The notes under the pieces: generated by a model
What the model was told of the DNA's origin: nothing
What the model saw: only the letters and a program-made list of their open reading frames with translations
Database searches by the model: none
Program-made: the position numbers and the translations under genes
Part shown: piece by piece, positions 24,990-34,121 of the stretch
Numbering within the stretch: the stretch's first letter is position 1
How the letters are laid out: each line of letters starts with the position of its first letter
Assembly: GCF_000013005.1 (NCBI RefSeq)
Contig: NC_007722.1
Span: 2,237,501 to 2,301,500 of the forward strand
Direction: 5' to 3'
Source: Erythrobacter litoralis HTCC2594
GTDB taxonomy: Bacteria > Pseudomonadota > Alphaproteobacteria > Sphingomonadales > Sphingomonadaceae
DNA: 64,000 nucleotides

Positions 24990-25949
24990 ATGGGGCTGCG
25001 GTTTTCAGCAGGGGACCTTGCGCAATTTCTTGATCTTTCTTCGGGCTTAAGATCGGATATCCTTCTCAAACTCGACGCGGAAGGCTTCATACTTTCGTCG
25101 TCGCGGGCACTCGAGACCTTCGGATCGCAGGGCTCGGACGGCCATTCGCGCCTCCTTATCGCGCCGCGCCTCTCCGATCTGGTCGTAGAGGGCCACACGA
25201 GAGCTGTCGGATCCGAACTAGCGTTAGCCGCAGCGGGTAACGCGGACAGGGGTTGGATCGAGGTCCGCCTGACCTGTGGGGGCGAGTCGTGGCGCTGGTT
25301 TTCGCTCCGCCTGGTTCCGGCACGAAACAAAGCCGGCGCAGCGAGCGTGCTGGCGGTACTCAGGGATATTCACGAGCGCCGGACGCTCGAAGACAAGCTC
25401 TTCGCCGCCCGTATGACCGACCCTCTCACCGGCTTGACCAATCGCGTCGCTTTCGATTCGATGCTCGACCATGTGAGTGGGAGCGGGCCCGGCGGATGCC
25501 TCGCGCTGTTCGGGGTCGATCACCTGCGCGCAATCAACCACCGGCTGGGACACAATGTCGGCGATCAGGTGCTGTGCGGCTTCGCGGAAGTTCTGCGCAC
25601 CGTGATGCGCACCGGCGACACGATCTCGCGGATCGGCGATGCGACATTCGCAGTACTGCTCCTCGATACGGACGACCGCGAAGCGAGCGCACTAACGCGG
25701 CAAGCACAGGACGTGTTCGCCGGCGACCTGCCGGCGGGCAAATCGCGCCTCACGCTGTCGGCCACTGTCGGGATCGCGGAGATCGGCACCGGGCCGGAAG
25801 ACACCCTGCGCCGCGCCGAAATGGCGATGTTTCTCGGCAAGGCGGGAAGCAGCACCCGTCCGGTTCTCGAACGCGACAGCCGCCCGCGGCGCGCTGTCGC
25901 GAGCCGAGCGGCTTCGACCGGATTTCCGCAACTGCGCCGCGCGGGCTGA
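24990..25949 (+). CDS. PAS-like sensor with degenerate GGDEF domain
   Basis: This 319-residue cytoplasmic protein has an N-terminal PAS-like region (about 20-130, ending in the typical VLRDIHERR) and a GGDEF-fold domain (about 145-300). The fold is recognisable from DPLTGLTNR and the INHRLGHNVGDQVL helix. The catalytic GGDEF loop reads IGDATF instead, and the first metal-binding Asp (usual DxD) is glycine in FGVDHL. It should therefore not make c-di-GMP and may act as a sensor or binding partner. It follows the PilZ-XRE fusion, which suggests joint function. No membrane segment is seen. Confidence 0.85.
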   Translation: MGLRFSAGDLAQFLDLSSGLRSDILLKLDAEGFILSSSRALETFGSQGSDGHSRLLIAPRLSDLVVEGHTRAVGSELALAAAGNADRGWIEVRLTCGGESWRWFSLRLVPARNKAGAASVLAVLRDIHERRTLEDKLFAARMTDPLTGLTNRVAFDSMLDHVSGSGPGGCLALFGVDHLRAINHRLGHNVGDQVLCGFAEVLRTVMRTGDTISRIGDATFAVLLLDTDDREASALTRQAQDVFAGDLPAGKSRLTLSATVGIAEIGTGPEDTLRRAEMAMFLGKAGSSTRPVLERDSRPRRAVASRAASTGFPQLRRAG

Positions 25950-25952
25950 TCC

Positions 25953-28900
25953 TTACTCCCAGAAGTAGGGCTTGCGGGTGCTGGTGCCCGTCGCGACCTC
26001 GTTCATGGTCGTGGCATCGTAGAGCCGCCCGCCGAGCATGACCTGCGCAATCTCGTCCGAATTGCGGATATCCGCGCTCGGGTCGGCATCGAGCACGATC
26101 AGGTCGGCGAGCTTGCCGACTTCGAGGCTGCCGATGTCGCGATCCATGCCGAGCGATTGCGCCGGGACAATGGTTCCCGCGCGCAAGGCCTCGACAGGGC
26201 TCATCCCGCCCCGCACGAAGCTCCACATCTCCCAATGCGCCGCAATGCCCGCCTGCTGGCCATGCGCGCCGATGCTCACCTTCACCCCGCGGTCGGCGAG
26301 TTTCTTCGCCTCGCGCGCGGCATCGTCGTCGACGAAAGCCCATTCGGGTGCCTTGGTCCGCCGCGCGGTCTGCGCCAGCAAAAGCTTGGGCGGCGTGTGC
26401 ACAAGCAGCGGATTGTCGAAAACGTCGGTCGCCTGCCGCCAGTAGGGATCGCCCGCGAGGCCGCCATAGGTGACCGTGAGCGTCGGCGTGTAGTTGGTCT
26501 GGCTCTGGCCGAAGAACTGCAGCACATCCTCGTAGAAGAACTCGCCCGGGACATTGTGCTCAACGGTGGAATTGCCGTCGGCAATCAGGTTCATGTCCAT
26601 ACCGAACAGCGAGCCGCCCTCGGCGACGACAAGCATGTTCTCTTCGGCAGCCGCGCGCACGACCATCTGGCGCTGTTCGCGGCGGGGCTGGTTGTAATTC
26701 TTCACCGAAATGCCGCCCTGCGCCTTGATCCGTTTCACATGCGCCTGCGCATCCTCGTAGCTGTCGATCCGCGCATAGACGCTCGGCGCCTTCGCTCCGT
26801 AGATGATCTCCCCGGTCGAGAAGATGCGGGGGCCGAGCAAGGTGCCCGACTGCTGTCGCTCGCTCGCGGCAAAGATCGTGCTCGCGCTGGACGAGGGATC
26901 GTGGATCGTCGTCGTGCCCATGGCGAGTTGCTGGACCTGGACCCAGTTCTGCTCGGGAATGAGGTCACCCGTGCCCTGCGGGCCGTGAGCGTGGGCATCG
27001 ACTAGGCCGGGCATGATCGTCTTGCCCTCCGCATCGACCACCGTCGCGCCGGGGGGTACCCGCACCTCACTTGCCGCGCCGATTGCAACGATCCGGTCGC
27101 CTTCGATCACGATAACGCCATTGTCGATTGCGCCCGCGCCATCACCTGCCATCGTCAGCAGTCGCGCGCCGGTGATCGCGACTGTCCCGCTCGGCTTGGC
27201 CGCGCGCTGGGTGGTAGCCAGCGAGACGCCCTGCGTCGGAGGCGTGTAGGCGCTATCCCCTCCCGGACCGTCGGCAAAGAGATTCGCCGTCGAAGCACGA
27301 TAGAGCGTCGGCCCCATCGTCCAGGTCAATGTATCGCCGCCGCCGGACCAGCCGATATAGTCCGCGCCATCGTTGCTGACCTTGGTGACTGGCAGCGGTC
27401 CGCCCTTCTCGCCGACATTGACCGCCTGCCCGCCGGGCATAAGTGGCATGGCGAACACTTCGTAATTCTGGCGGAAGGCAACCAGCCTGCCGTTGGGAGA
27501 AACCTGGAAATCGTTGGCCAGTTCGCCCTTGGCGTGGGTGCGCTTGGCCTCGCCACTAAGGTCGGTCGATACCAGCGAAGCACCTTCGCCGCCTTCGACC
27601 ATGAAAACGCGGTCGTTATCGGCCCCGAACTGCGGCGCCGCGCCGTTGCGCGAGATAAGCTGCGGTGTCCCGCCACTTGTCGAGACGCGGTAAATACCGG
27701 GATCGGCAGAATATTCCGGTGCGGTCAAAAAGCCGCCGCTGCGCTTTTCGAACACGATGGTTCGGCCATCAGGCGAGAACCTGGGGCTGGCGTAGTGTCC
27801 GGGCTGCCGGGTGACAGTCCGCAGATTGCCACCGTTGGCATCGCCGACGACGATCTCGCCTAGCCCGTCATCGGTCCATCGCACGAAGGCGAGGCTTCGC
27901 CCATCGCGGCTGAAGGCAGGCCATGCTTCGATAGCGCTGCCCGATGTAAGACGGCGCGGCTGACCCCCGCCGACATTTTTGACGTAGAGCTTACCCAGCG
28001 TCTCGAACACGACCCGGCGACCGTCGGGCGAGACGGTCGCGAATTTTGGAATGTTGGTGGTGAACGTATCGGACGCAACCGGGATGATGGGATGCGGCGC
28101 ATCGGCGATGCCGCGCGTGTCGTTCACGCTGAACGGGATTTGCGTAAATCCCGACCCGTCGCGATTGATCCGGTTGAGCTTGCCGCCCGACCAGAACACG
28201 ATGCTGCGGCTATCGGACGTCCAGTCCATGTTGGGATAGACCCCGGTCACCGCCCAGGTCTCCTGCACATCGCGATCGAGATCGGCATAGAGCATGCGCT
28301 CTTCGCCGCTGGCGAATTCCTTGATCCAGAGCTGCGAATTGTCCTTGTCGCGCCGGACGAAAGCGATCGCGCTGCCATCGGGCGAGGGCGTCGGTCGCAC
28401 TGCACCGCCGAAACCGTCCACCACGGTGGTGCGCTCGCCGCTCTCCAGGTCGTATTTCTCGATCCGGAAGATTCCTGCGTTGGAGTCCTGAGCATATTCG
28501 AAGATCGGGCCGGAGGTATCGTTGCGGGTGAAATAGATACCCGAGCCATCCGGCGCGTAAATCGGCTCGCCCAGTTCCTTCTGGTGCGTTTCGCTAGGCC
28601 GCTCGACCAGCTTCACGCCGCCGCCGCCCGAGACGTGATAGAGCCACACCTCGCCGGTTCCGAGCGAGCGCCCGGTGGTGTAGTGCTTCTTCGCTGCGAT
28701 GAATTGGCCATCGGGTGACCAGGTCGGCTGGTGCATGAGCCGGAAGTCTTCCTTCGTCAGCGCCTTCTTGTCCGACCCATCGGTGCGCATCAGCCAGATA
28801 TTGTCGCCGCCGCCGCGGTCCGACGTAAACGCGATGCGGCTGCCGTCGGGCGAAAAGCGCGGCTGCACTTCCCACGCAAGGCCTTCGGCAATGCGCGTGG

Positions 28901-29216
28901 GCGTTCCCCCGGAAATCGGCATGGTGTAAATGTCACCGAGGAGCGAGAACGCCACGGTCCGGCCGTCCGGCGACACGTCGACATCCATCCAGGTGCCTTC
29001 GTCGGTGCGGATCGGGACCTGCCGGATGGTGGCACCCTTCGGCGCGTTGACATCCCACTTGTCGCTGCCAGCATCTTCCTCGCCTGCGCTGTCGGCCAAC
29101 GGCGCGGGGCTCTCATCCATCAAGGGCTCTTCGGCAGGCGGCTCCTCCTGAGCGGAAGCCGTCACCGGCATCAGGATAAAAGCGGTAGTGGCCAGCAGGG
29201 CGGAGACGGTTCTCAT
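25953..29216 (-). CDS. Exported amidohydrolase with N-terminal TolB-like propeller
   Basis: From the ATG at 29216 the protein has 1087 residues: a signal peptide (cleavage after ASA near 22), an acidic linker, a long series of TolB/WD40-like PD40 repeats (several copies of the FSPDGR motif) over roughly 90-700, and a C-terminal amidohydrolase domain. The metal-binding VDAHAHG follows GKTIMPGL, a lysine candidate is in GISVKNYN, and a further histidine occurs in VSIGAHGQ. Related exported proteins are annotated as amidohydrolases or dipeptidase-like. Substrate is unknown. It ends four bases from the GGDEF-like gene, convergent. Confidence 0.88.
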   Translation of the reverse strand: MRTVSALLATTAFILMPVTASAQEEPPAEEPLMDESPAPLADSAGEEDAGSDKWDVNAPKGATIRQVPIRTDEGTWMDVDVSPDGRTVAFSLLGDIYTMPISGGTPTRIAEGLAWEVQPRFSPDGSRIAFTSDRGGGDNIWLMRTDGSDKKALTKEDFRLMHQPTWSPDGQFIAAKKHYTTGRSLGTGEVWLYHVSGGGGVKLVERPSETHQKELGEPIYAPDGSGIYFTRNDTSGPIFEYAQDSNAGIFRIEKYDLESGERTTVVDGFGGAVRPTPSPDGSAIAFVRRDKDNSQLWIKEFASGEERMLYADLDRDVQETWAVTGVYPNMDWTSDSRSIVFWSGGKLNRINRDGSGFTQIPFSVNDTRGIADAPHPIIPVASDTFTTNIPKFATVSPDGRRVVFETLGKLYVKNVGGGQPRRLTSGSAIEAWPAFSRDGRSLAFVRWTDDGLGEIVVGDANGGNLRTVTRQPGHYASPRFSPDGRTIVFEKRSGGFLTAPEYSADPGIYRVSTSGGTPQLISRNGAAPQFGADNDRVFMVEGGEGASLVSTDLSGEAKRTHAKGELANDFQVSPNGRLVAFRQNYEVFAMPLMPGGQAVNVGEKGGPLPVTKVSNDGADYIGWSGGGDTLTWTMGPTLYRASTANLFADGPGGDSAYTPPTQGVSLATTQRAAKPSGTVAITGARLLTMAGDGAGAIDNGVIVIEGDRIVAIGAASEVRVPPGATVVDAEGKTIMPGLVDAHAHGPQGTGDLIPEQNWVQVQQLAMGTTTIHDPSSSASTIFAASERQQSGTLLGPRIFSTGEIIYGAKAPSVYARIDSYEDAQAHVKRIKAQGGISVKNYNQPRREQRQMVVRAAAEENMLVVAEGGSLFGMDMNLIADGNSTVEHNVPGEFFYEDVLQFFGQSQTNYTPTLTVTYGGLAGDPYWRQATDVFDNPLLVHTPPKLLLAQTARRTKAPEWAFVDDDAAREAKKLADRGVKVSIGAHGQQAGIAAHWEMWSFVRGGMSPVEALRAGTIVPAQSLGMDRDIGSLEVGKLADLIVLDADPSADIRNSDEIAQVMLGGRLYDATTMNEVATGTSTRKPYFWE

Positions 29217-29292
29217 CGGGGCAGTCCTCTCATTTTCTCTGGTCGCGGTCTTAGGCAGCCCGCCAGCCGATGCCAATGGGGTTCGACGAACG

Positions 29293-29853
29293 TTAGCCGT
29301 GGCGCTGCAAAGCCTCGGGCGTGTCGATATCGACCAGCCATGCTGGATCGCAGGACACAATTTCAGCCGACTTGAGCAGCATCCTTGCCCCCTCGTCGCC
29401 GGATACCTTTCGCAGCGTTGCAAGGTGCTTGCGGCCGAAAAGTGCGGGCGGTGATGGCGACGTGCCATTGTGCGATGCGAGAATGGCTTCGGGCGATGCG
29501 CGTTCGAGCAATTCGGCAAAGTGGACGGCTGGAACCAGCGGCATATCGGCGAGCGCGATCAGTAGGGCCTCCGCCTCGACTTCCTCTGCCATGCGCGCAG
29601 CAAGCGCAACGGAGGTGCCCATCCCTTGCGCAGCATCGGGATTGATCACGCCCGTAAACCCATCGTCGACCGATTGCTCGGCGGAGCGGACGATCATCCA
29701 GCGATGGGCGAACGGCAATCCCGCCAGAGTGTGAGCAGCATGCAAACCCAGCGGCTTGCCGCGAAATGGGGCCGCGAGCTTATCGGTCACGCCGAAGCGA
29801 TGCGACAGGCCAGCCGCCAGCAAAGCCACCGCGACAGGCGGCACGCTAGCCAC
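29293..29853 (-). CDS. MocA-like nucleotidyltransferase (molybdenum cofactor)
   Basis: This 186-residue protein has a Rossmann-like nucleotidyltransferase fold with the nucleotide loop LLAAGLSHRFG, DKLAAPFRGKPL, an INPDAAQGMGTS segment and ALADMPLV. MocA-type enzymes add CMP to molybdopterin, making the cofactor of the xanthine oxidase family. GTG start at 29853 overlaps the xdhC stop by eight bases. It is last in the run with the Mo subunit, cytochrome c and xdhC, so it probably finishes the cofactor for that enzyme. A GMP-adding (MobA) role is less likely because the neighbours are xanthine-oxidase-type. Confidence 0.85.
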   Translation of the reverse strand: MASVPPVAVALLAAGLSHRFGVTDKLAAPFRGKPLGLHAAHTLAGLPFAHRWMIVRSAEQSVDDGFTGVINPDAAQGMGTSVALAARMAEEVEAEALLIALADMPLVPAVHFAELLERASPEAILASHNGTSPSPPALFGRKHLATLRKVSGDEGARMLLKSAEIVSCDPAWLVDIDTPEALQRHG

Positions 29854-30790
29854 GCGCAGCCTCGAAATCGGTTTGCTGGTAGGTTCGGACGATCTCGCCC
29901 AGCGCGCTCAGCGCCAGCGTATCGGGATCGCGTGAGGAGTGGAACAGCCCGATTGGCGCGCGGATGGTATCGATCGCGTCCTCCTCTACGCCGCCATCCG
30001 CCAGAGCTTCACGGCGCGCTGCGTGTGCCTGTCGTCCGCCCATTGCCCCGATGTAGAAGTGCGGCAATTCCAGCGCCCGCTGCATCAGTTTCACTTCCCA
30101 GTCGTGGTCGTGAAAAAGAAATGCGAAGGCGGTCCACGGATCGCTGTGCAGATCTTCGGTCTGATCGGTGCGGGCCAGCAGCGCCACCTCCGCGCCTGCA
30201 GATTGCAGCTCGGCCACGATCTGCTCATCGGGCGTGAAGATGGCGGCCCGGCAGCGTATTGCCCGTGCCTGCCGGTGGAGAGCCTCCACGCCCGCGCCAT
30301 GGCCGAGGATCGCGATCTTCGGGGCGGGCCAATAGCTGAACGTGCCTGTGCCGCTGGCACCATCAAAGGCGTTGCCATGCCAGCCTGCGACATGATGCGC
30401 ACCGTCGTCATCCAATCGTATTGCGAACGGGTTCCGCTGCTCAATGCTGTGAAGGCAGGCTTCAGCCAGAGCTCCGTTGGACAAAGGCTGGAAATGGATG
30501 TTGAGCCCGCCGCCGCAGGGTAGCCTGATATCGAGATAGGGCGAGCCCGCGCCGAACCGCACGATCCGAGGCGTCCCGGCGTCGAGCGCTGCGCGCGCTT
30601 CTGCGACCACCGCCTGCTCGATACAACCGCCTGAAAGCGATCCCTGGTAACTGCCGTCTTCGGCCACCCCCATGACCGTGCCGGGATTGCGCATGGAGGA
30701 GCCGGTCACGGCACAGACTGTGACCAGCACCGTCGCCTGACCCTGCAAGTGACGGTCCTTGAGAAATCGGAGTTCTCGCGCAAAATCCAA
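29846..30790 (-). CDS. XdhC family maturation protein
   Basis: XdhC proteins bind and sulfurate the molybdenum cofactor and insert it into xanthine-oxidase-type enzymes. The 314-residue product has the N-terminal XdhC_CoxI domain (GSSMRNPGTVMGVAEDG, SLSGGCIEQAV) and the C-terminal NAD-binding-like domain (ILGHGAGVEAL, YIGAMGGRQAH). Length is normal. It lies between the cytochrome c gene and the MocA-like gene, overlapping the latter by eight bases. Confidence 0.92.
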   Translation of the reverse strand: MDFARELRFLKDRHLQGQATVLVTVCAVTGSSMRNPGTVMGVAEDGSYQGSLSGGCIEQAVVAEARAALDAGTPRIVRFGAGSPYLDIRLPCGGGLNIHFQPLSNGALAEACLHSIEQRNPFAIRLDDDGAHHVAGWHGNAFDGASGTGTFSYWPAPKIAILGHGAGVEALHRQARAIRCRAAIFTPDEQIVAELQSAGAEVALLARTDQTEDLHSDPWTAFAFLFHDHDWEVKLMQRALELPHFYIGAMGGRQAHAARREALADGGVEEDAIDTIRAPIGLFHSSRDPDTLALSALGEIVRTYQQTDFEAARG

Positions 30791-30813
30791 GGCTCAGCCG
30801 TGCCTCAAGAGGC

Positions 30814-31266
30814 TCACTCGGACAGTGTGGCGAGGTAGGCGATGATCGCTTCGCGCTTTGCCGCATCGCTCACAGCGCCGGCAACCATCGAAGTGCCCGG
30901 CACCACGCCGTTGGGATCGCCGAGATAGGCATTAAGCCTCGCTTCGTCCCACACGAAATCCGCAGACGCCATCGCATCAGAATAGCCGAAATTGGGCAGC
31001 GCTCCCGCTTCCCGTCCGACAACGCCGTAGAGGTTGGGCCCGATGCCTGAGGCCGCTCCGGCCTTGGCGACATGGCAGGCAGCGCAAGCGGCGAATCCAG
31101 CTTCACCTGCGGCCACAGGGTCGCTTGCCTTATCAGCAAGTTGGGCGGCCGCGGTGGCAACCTCGCCCGGCTCACGCACCACGATCTGTTCCACAGGCGG
31201 CTCTTCCGCAGAGCCGCAGCCAATCAATACGAAAGCCAACAAAACCGGCACAGCAAAATGCTTCAT
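30814..31266 (-). CDS. Lipoprotein c-type cytochrome
   Basis: This 150-residue protein has a lipoprotein signal (VLIGC, Cys near 17), a short linker, and one class I cytochrome c domain with haem motif CAACH, GIGPNLYGVVGR and a probable axial methionine in PGTSMV. ATG at 31266 follows GGAGG. It is 14 bases after the Mo-subunit stop and is the likely electron acceptor for that enzyme, anchored at a membrane face in the periplasm. It resembles the cytochrome c550-like partners of isoquinoline or aldehyde oxidoreductases. Confidence 0.92.
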   Translation of the reverse strand: MKHFAVPVLLAFVLIGCGSAEEPPVEQIVVREPGEVATAAAQLADKASDPVAAGEAGFAACAACHVAKAGAASGIGPNLYGVVGREAGALPNFGYSDAMASADFVWDEARLNAYLGDPNGVVPGTSMVAGAVSDAAKREAIIAYLATLSE

Positions 31267-31280
31267 TGTCCCCGCCTCCG

Positions 31281-33530
31281 TCACGCGAATTGCCTGGCGA
31301 CGGGCAGGTCGCGAATGCGGCGACCTGTGGCGGCAAAGATTGCGTTGGTGAACGCCGGAGCGATGGGCGGCGTGCCCGGTTCACCGGCCCCGCCGATGGG
31401 CACCGGACCGCTGTTGATGATGGCGACTTCGATTTCCGGGCACTCGTTCATGCGCAGCATCTTGTAATCGTGGAAGTTGCTCTGCTTGACCCTGCCGCCT
31501 TCCAGCTCGAGCTCGCCGTAAAGCGCGGCGGTCAGACCGAACACAATCCCGCCTTCGATCTGGTTGCGGAAACCATCGGGATTCATTGCATAGCCCGGAT
31601 CGGCCACCGCGTAGACCTTGGTCGCGCGCGGCTTGCCGCCGGACATATCGACTTCGACCGCTTCCGCCACGATCGTGCCGAAGCTCTCGACCATGGCGAC
31701 ACCGCGCCCCTTGCCGTCGCCCGCCGGCTCGTCCCAGCCGCTGACCTGCTGCAGTTTCTCCAGCACGGCCCTGTGACGCGGAGCATCGGCCAGCATGGCG
31801 ATGCGATAGTCGAGCGGGTCGGCCCCGGCCGCATGGGCTGCTTCGTCGATAAAGCTCTCGGTGAAAAATCCATGCTGCGAATGGTCGACGGAACGCCAGG
31901 CCTGAAACGGCAGGTGCAGCGGAGCTTCGGCGACGCGAACCGATAGGTTGGGGATGCCATAGCCCGCAGGCACACAGGCCTCCGCGGGATCGTGGCGCTG
32001 GGTGAAGACGCTGTTGTAGCTGACAAGCTTGCCATCGGCGTCGAGCCCGCCCTTGAAACGGATCATGTCGGCCGGGCGGTACATCGACTTTTGCGTATCT
32101 TCCTCGCGGCTCCAGATCATCTTGACCGGATAGCCCGTCGCCTTCGCCACCCGCGCCGCCATGCCGACATATTCGCTGACCAGGCGCCGCCCGAAACCGC
32201 CGCCCAGCATCGGATGATGGATCGTGATATCGTCGGCATCGAGCCCGATAGCGTTGGCTGCTTCCTTGCGCGCCATCAGCGGCACCTGGGTGCTGGTCCA
32301 GATTTCGCATTTGCCGTCATGCACCCAGGCCGTGCAGTTGATCGGCTCCATTGGCGCGTGGGCCAGGTAGGGCACGCGATATTCCGCTTCGATAATTGTG
32401 GCGGCATTGGCGAAGGCATCGCGCGCATCGCCCTTCGACGCCGCTTCGCTGCCTCCGTCATCGCCCGCGGCGTCGAGTGCGGCGGCAAATGCGGCAAACT
32501 GGTCGTCCATGGTCGCGATTTTGCTCTCGGACTGGGTCCACGTGACGTCGATCGCGCCGAGCGCCTGCTCGGCCTGCCAGTAGCTGTCCGCGACGACAGC
32601 AACGTGATCGCCCATGTTGAGGATCTGCAATACGCCCCCCATGGACTTCGCCGCTTCGGCATCCATCGATGCCACTTCGGTGCCCGGAACCGGAGGCCGC
32701 ATGACCGCGGCATAGGAGAGATTGTCGGCAGGGATCTCGGCATCGATCCCGAAAGTGGCCGTGCCGTTGACCTTGGCCGGAATATCGGTGCGCGCCTTGC
32801 TCTTGCCCATCAGCCTGTATTCGCCGATGTCCTTGAGCCGAGGCGTCTGCGGCATCGGCTGTTCGGCTGCAGCCGCGGCAAACTGCGCATAGGGCGCTTC
32901 CTTCCCCGAAGCAGCATGGATCAACATGCTGTTACGCGTTTCGATTTCGCCTGCAGGAACGTCCCACTCCTCGGCAGCCGCGCCGACCAGCATCTGCCGC
33001 GCCGCAGCCCCGGCGATACGCATCTGGTGTTGCCCAGTCGTGCGGATCGAGGAACTGCCCCCGGTGATCATGGCATCGGCGAGCCGCGCGATCTGGGTGA
33101 ACAGGCCGTCATAAGTCGGCTCGATCCAGTCCGCCGCGTTCATCGTGAACGGCGCGACGAACATGCGGGCGGTATCGGTCACGACATAATTCCCATCCGC
33201 CGGCGCCTGCATCACCTTGACGAGATTCCAGTCCGCATCGAGCTCGTCCGCGAGCATCTGGCCCAGCACCGAATGCGCGCCCTGCCCCATCTCGCAATGC
33301 GGGACGATCGCGGTGACAGTGTTGTCGGTATCGATCTTGACCCAGCTGTTGACGAGCTCCTCATCGCCTTCCGCGACCAGCGGCTTCAACCGCCCTACCG
33401 GATTGCCGGGCCGCACCGCGACCCCGATCAGCAACGCGCCGCCGGCAAGCACGCCTGCACCCATGACCCCGCGCCTAGTCCATTTGGCCGTACGGCTGCG
33501 CGCCGGCTTGGTATCGGCTTGCTCGCTCAT
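31281..33530 (-). CDS. Molybdopterin-binding subunit, xanthine dehydrogenase family (IorB-like)
   Basis: This 749-residue large subunit is of the isoquinoline 1-oxidoreductase/aldehyde oxidase type. A Tat signal ([10 protein letters not shown] near 18-27) predicts folded export to the periplasm. Molybdopterin-binding segments such as [19 protein letters not shown] and [14 protein letters not shown] are intact, the last containing the probable catalytic glutamate. ATGA overlap at 33527-33530 couples it to the [2Fe-2S] subunit. The downstream genes give an electron acceptor and cofactor maturation. Substrate is unknown: an N-heterocycle or aldehyde is plausible. Confidence 0.93.
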   Translation of the reverse strand: MSEQADTKPARSRTAKWTRRGVMGAGVLAGGALLIGVAVRPGNPVGRLKPLVAEGDEELVNSWVKIDTDNTVTAIVPHCEMGQGAHSVLGQMLADELDADWNLVKVMQAPADGNYVVTDTARMFVAPFTMNAADWIEPTYDGLFTQIARLADAMITGGSSSIRTTGQHQMRIAGAAARQMLVGAAAEEWDVPAGEIETRNSMLIHAASGKEAPYAQFAAAAAEQPMPQTPRLKDIGEYRLMGKSKARTDIPAKVNGTATFGIDAEIPADNLSYAAVMRPPVPGTEVASMDAEAAKSMGGVLQILNMGDHVAVVADSYWQAEQALGAIDVTWTQSESKIATMDDQFAAFAAALDAAGDDGGSEAASKGDARDAFANAATIIEAEYRVPYLAHAPMEPINCTAWVHDGKCEIWTSTQVPLMARKEAANAIGLDADDITIHHPMLGGGFGRRLVSEYVGMAARVAKATGYPVKMIWSREEDTQKSMYRPADMIRFKGGLDADGKLVSYNSVFTQRHDPAEACVPAGYGIPNLSVRVAEAPLHLPFQAWRSVDHSQHGFFTESFIDEAAHAAGADPLDYRIAMLADAPRHRAVLEKLQQVSGWDEPAGDGKGRGVAMVESFGTIVAEAVEVDMSGGKPRATKVYAVADPGYAMNPDGFRNQIEGGIVFGLTAALYGELELEGGRVKQSNFHDYKMLRMNECPEIEVAIINSGPVPIGGAGEPGTPPIAPAFTNAIFAATGRRIRDLPVARQFA

Positions 33531-34012
33531 GCCTCCGCCTCCTCGTTGCGGGGCTCTTGCAGGCCGGCGGCGACTTTGATGGCGCGGCGAATGCGGGTGT
33601 AAGTGCCGCAGCGGCAGATATTGCCCGCCATCGCACTATCGATCTGTGCGTCGCTCGGTTGCGGCGTATCGCGCAGCAGCGCCGTCGCCGCCATGATCTG
33701 GCCCGACTGGCAATAGCCGCATTGCGGTACCTGTTCGCTGATCCACGCTTGCTGGACCTTCGTCAGTTCGCCTTCAGGTCCGGCAATGCCTTCGATCGTC
33801 GTGACCAAGCGACCTTCGGCTTCCGAAACCGGCGTCGAACAACTGCGGATCGGTTTGCCGTCCAGATGTACGGTGCACGCCCCGCACTGCGCGATCCCGC
33901 AGCCGAACTTCGTGCCGTTCATTCCGAGCTTCTCGCGGACGACCCACAGGATCGGCATGGCCGGATCGGCATCGACCGAAACGGCATTTCCATTGAGCGT
34001 GAATTCGATCAT
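33527..34012 (-). CDS. [2Fe-2S] subunit of the molybdenum hydroxylase (IorA-like)
   Basis: This 161-residue protein has two [2Fe-2S] clusters: a plant ferredoxin-type motif (CGIAQCGAC with a later C in SCSTP) and the C-terminal CGYCQSGQ and CRCGTY pairs. It passes electrons between the Mo site and the cytochrome. The ATG at 34012 (MIEFTLNG) is the normal start. A longer frame to 34054 would run through the 9-bp inverted repeat and is not preferred. No signal peptide is seen, so export would occur with the Tat-carrying partner. Confidence 0.95.
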   Translation of the reverse strand: MIEFTLNGNAVSVDADPAMPILWVVREKLGMNGTKFGCGIAQCGACTVHLDGKPIRSCSTPVSEAEGRLVTTIEGIAGPEGELTKVQQAWISEQVPQCGYCQSGQIMAATALLRDTPQPSDAQIDSAMAGNICRCGTYTRIRRAIKVAAGLQEPRNEEAEA

Positions 34013-34036
34013 CGCGGCTCTTTCTCCGGCGGCGGT

Positions 34037-34059
34037 TTGCGTTGCGACTTGCAACGCAA
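34037..34059. promoter_or_regulatory. Perfect 9-bp inverted repeat before the Mo-hydroxylase operon
   Basis: TTGCGTTGC and GCAACGCAA are separated by GACTT. It lies 25-47 bases upstream of the [2Fe-2S] subunit ATG, a usual position for a repressor site of TetR or similar type. No regulator gene lies beside it. The motif shares GTTGC/GCAAC with the site at 20901. Confidence 0.5.
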
Positions 34060-34121
34060 GTGTGCCGGAGCGGGCGCGTCAAGGCAATGGGCGATCCCCG
34101 CAAGAGCGGGGGCAGGCGCGC

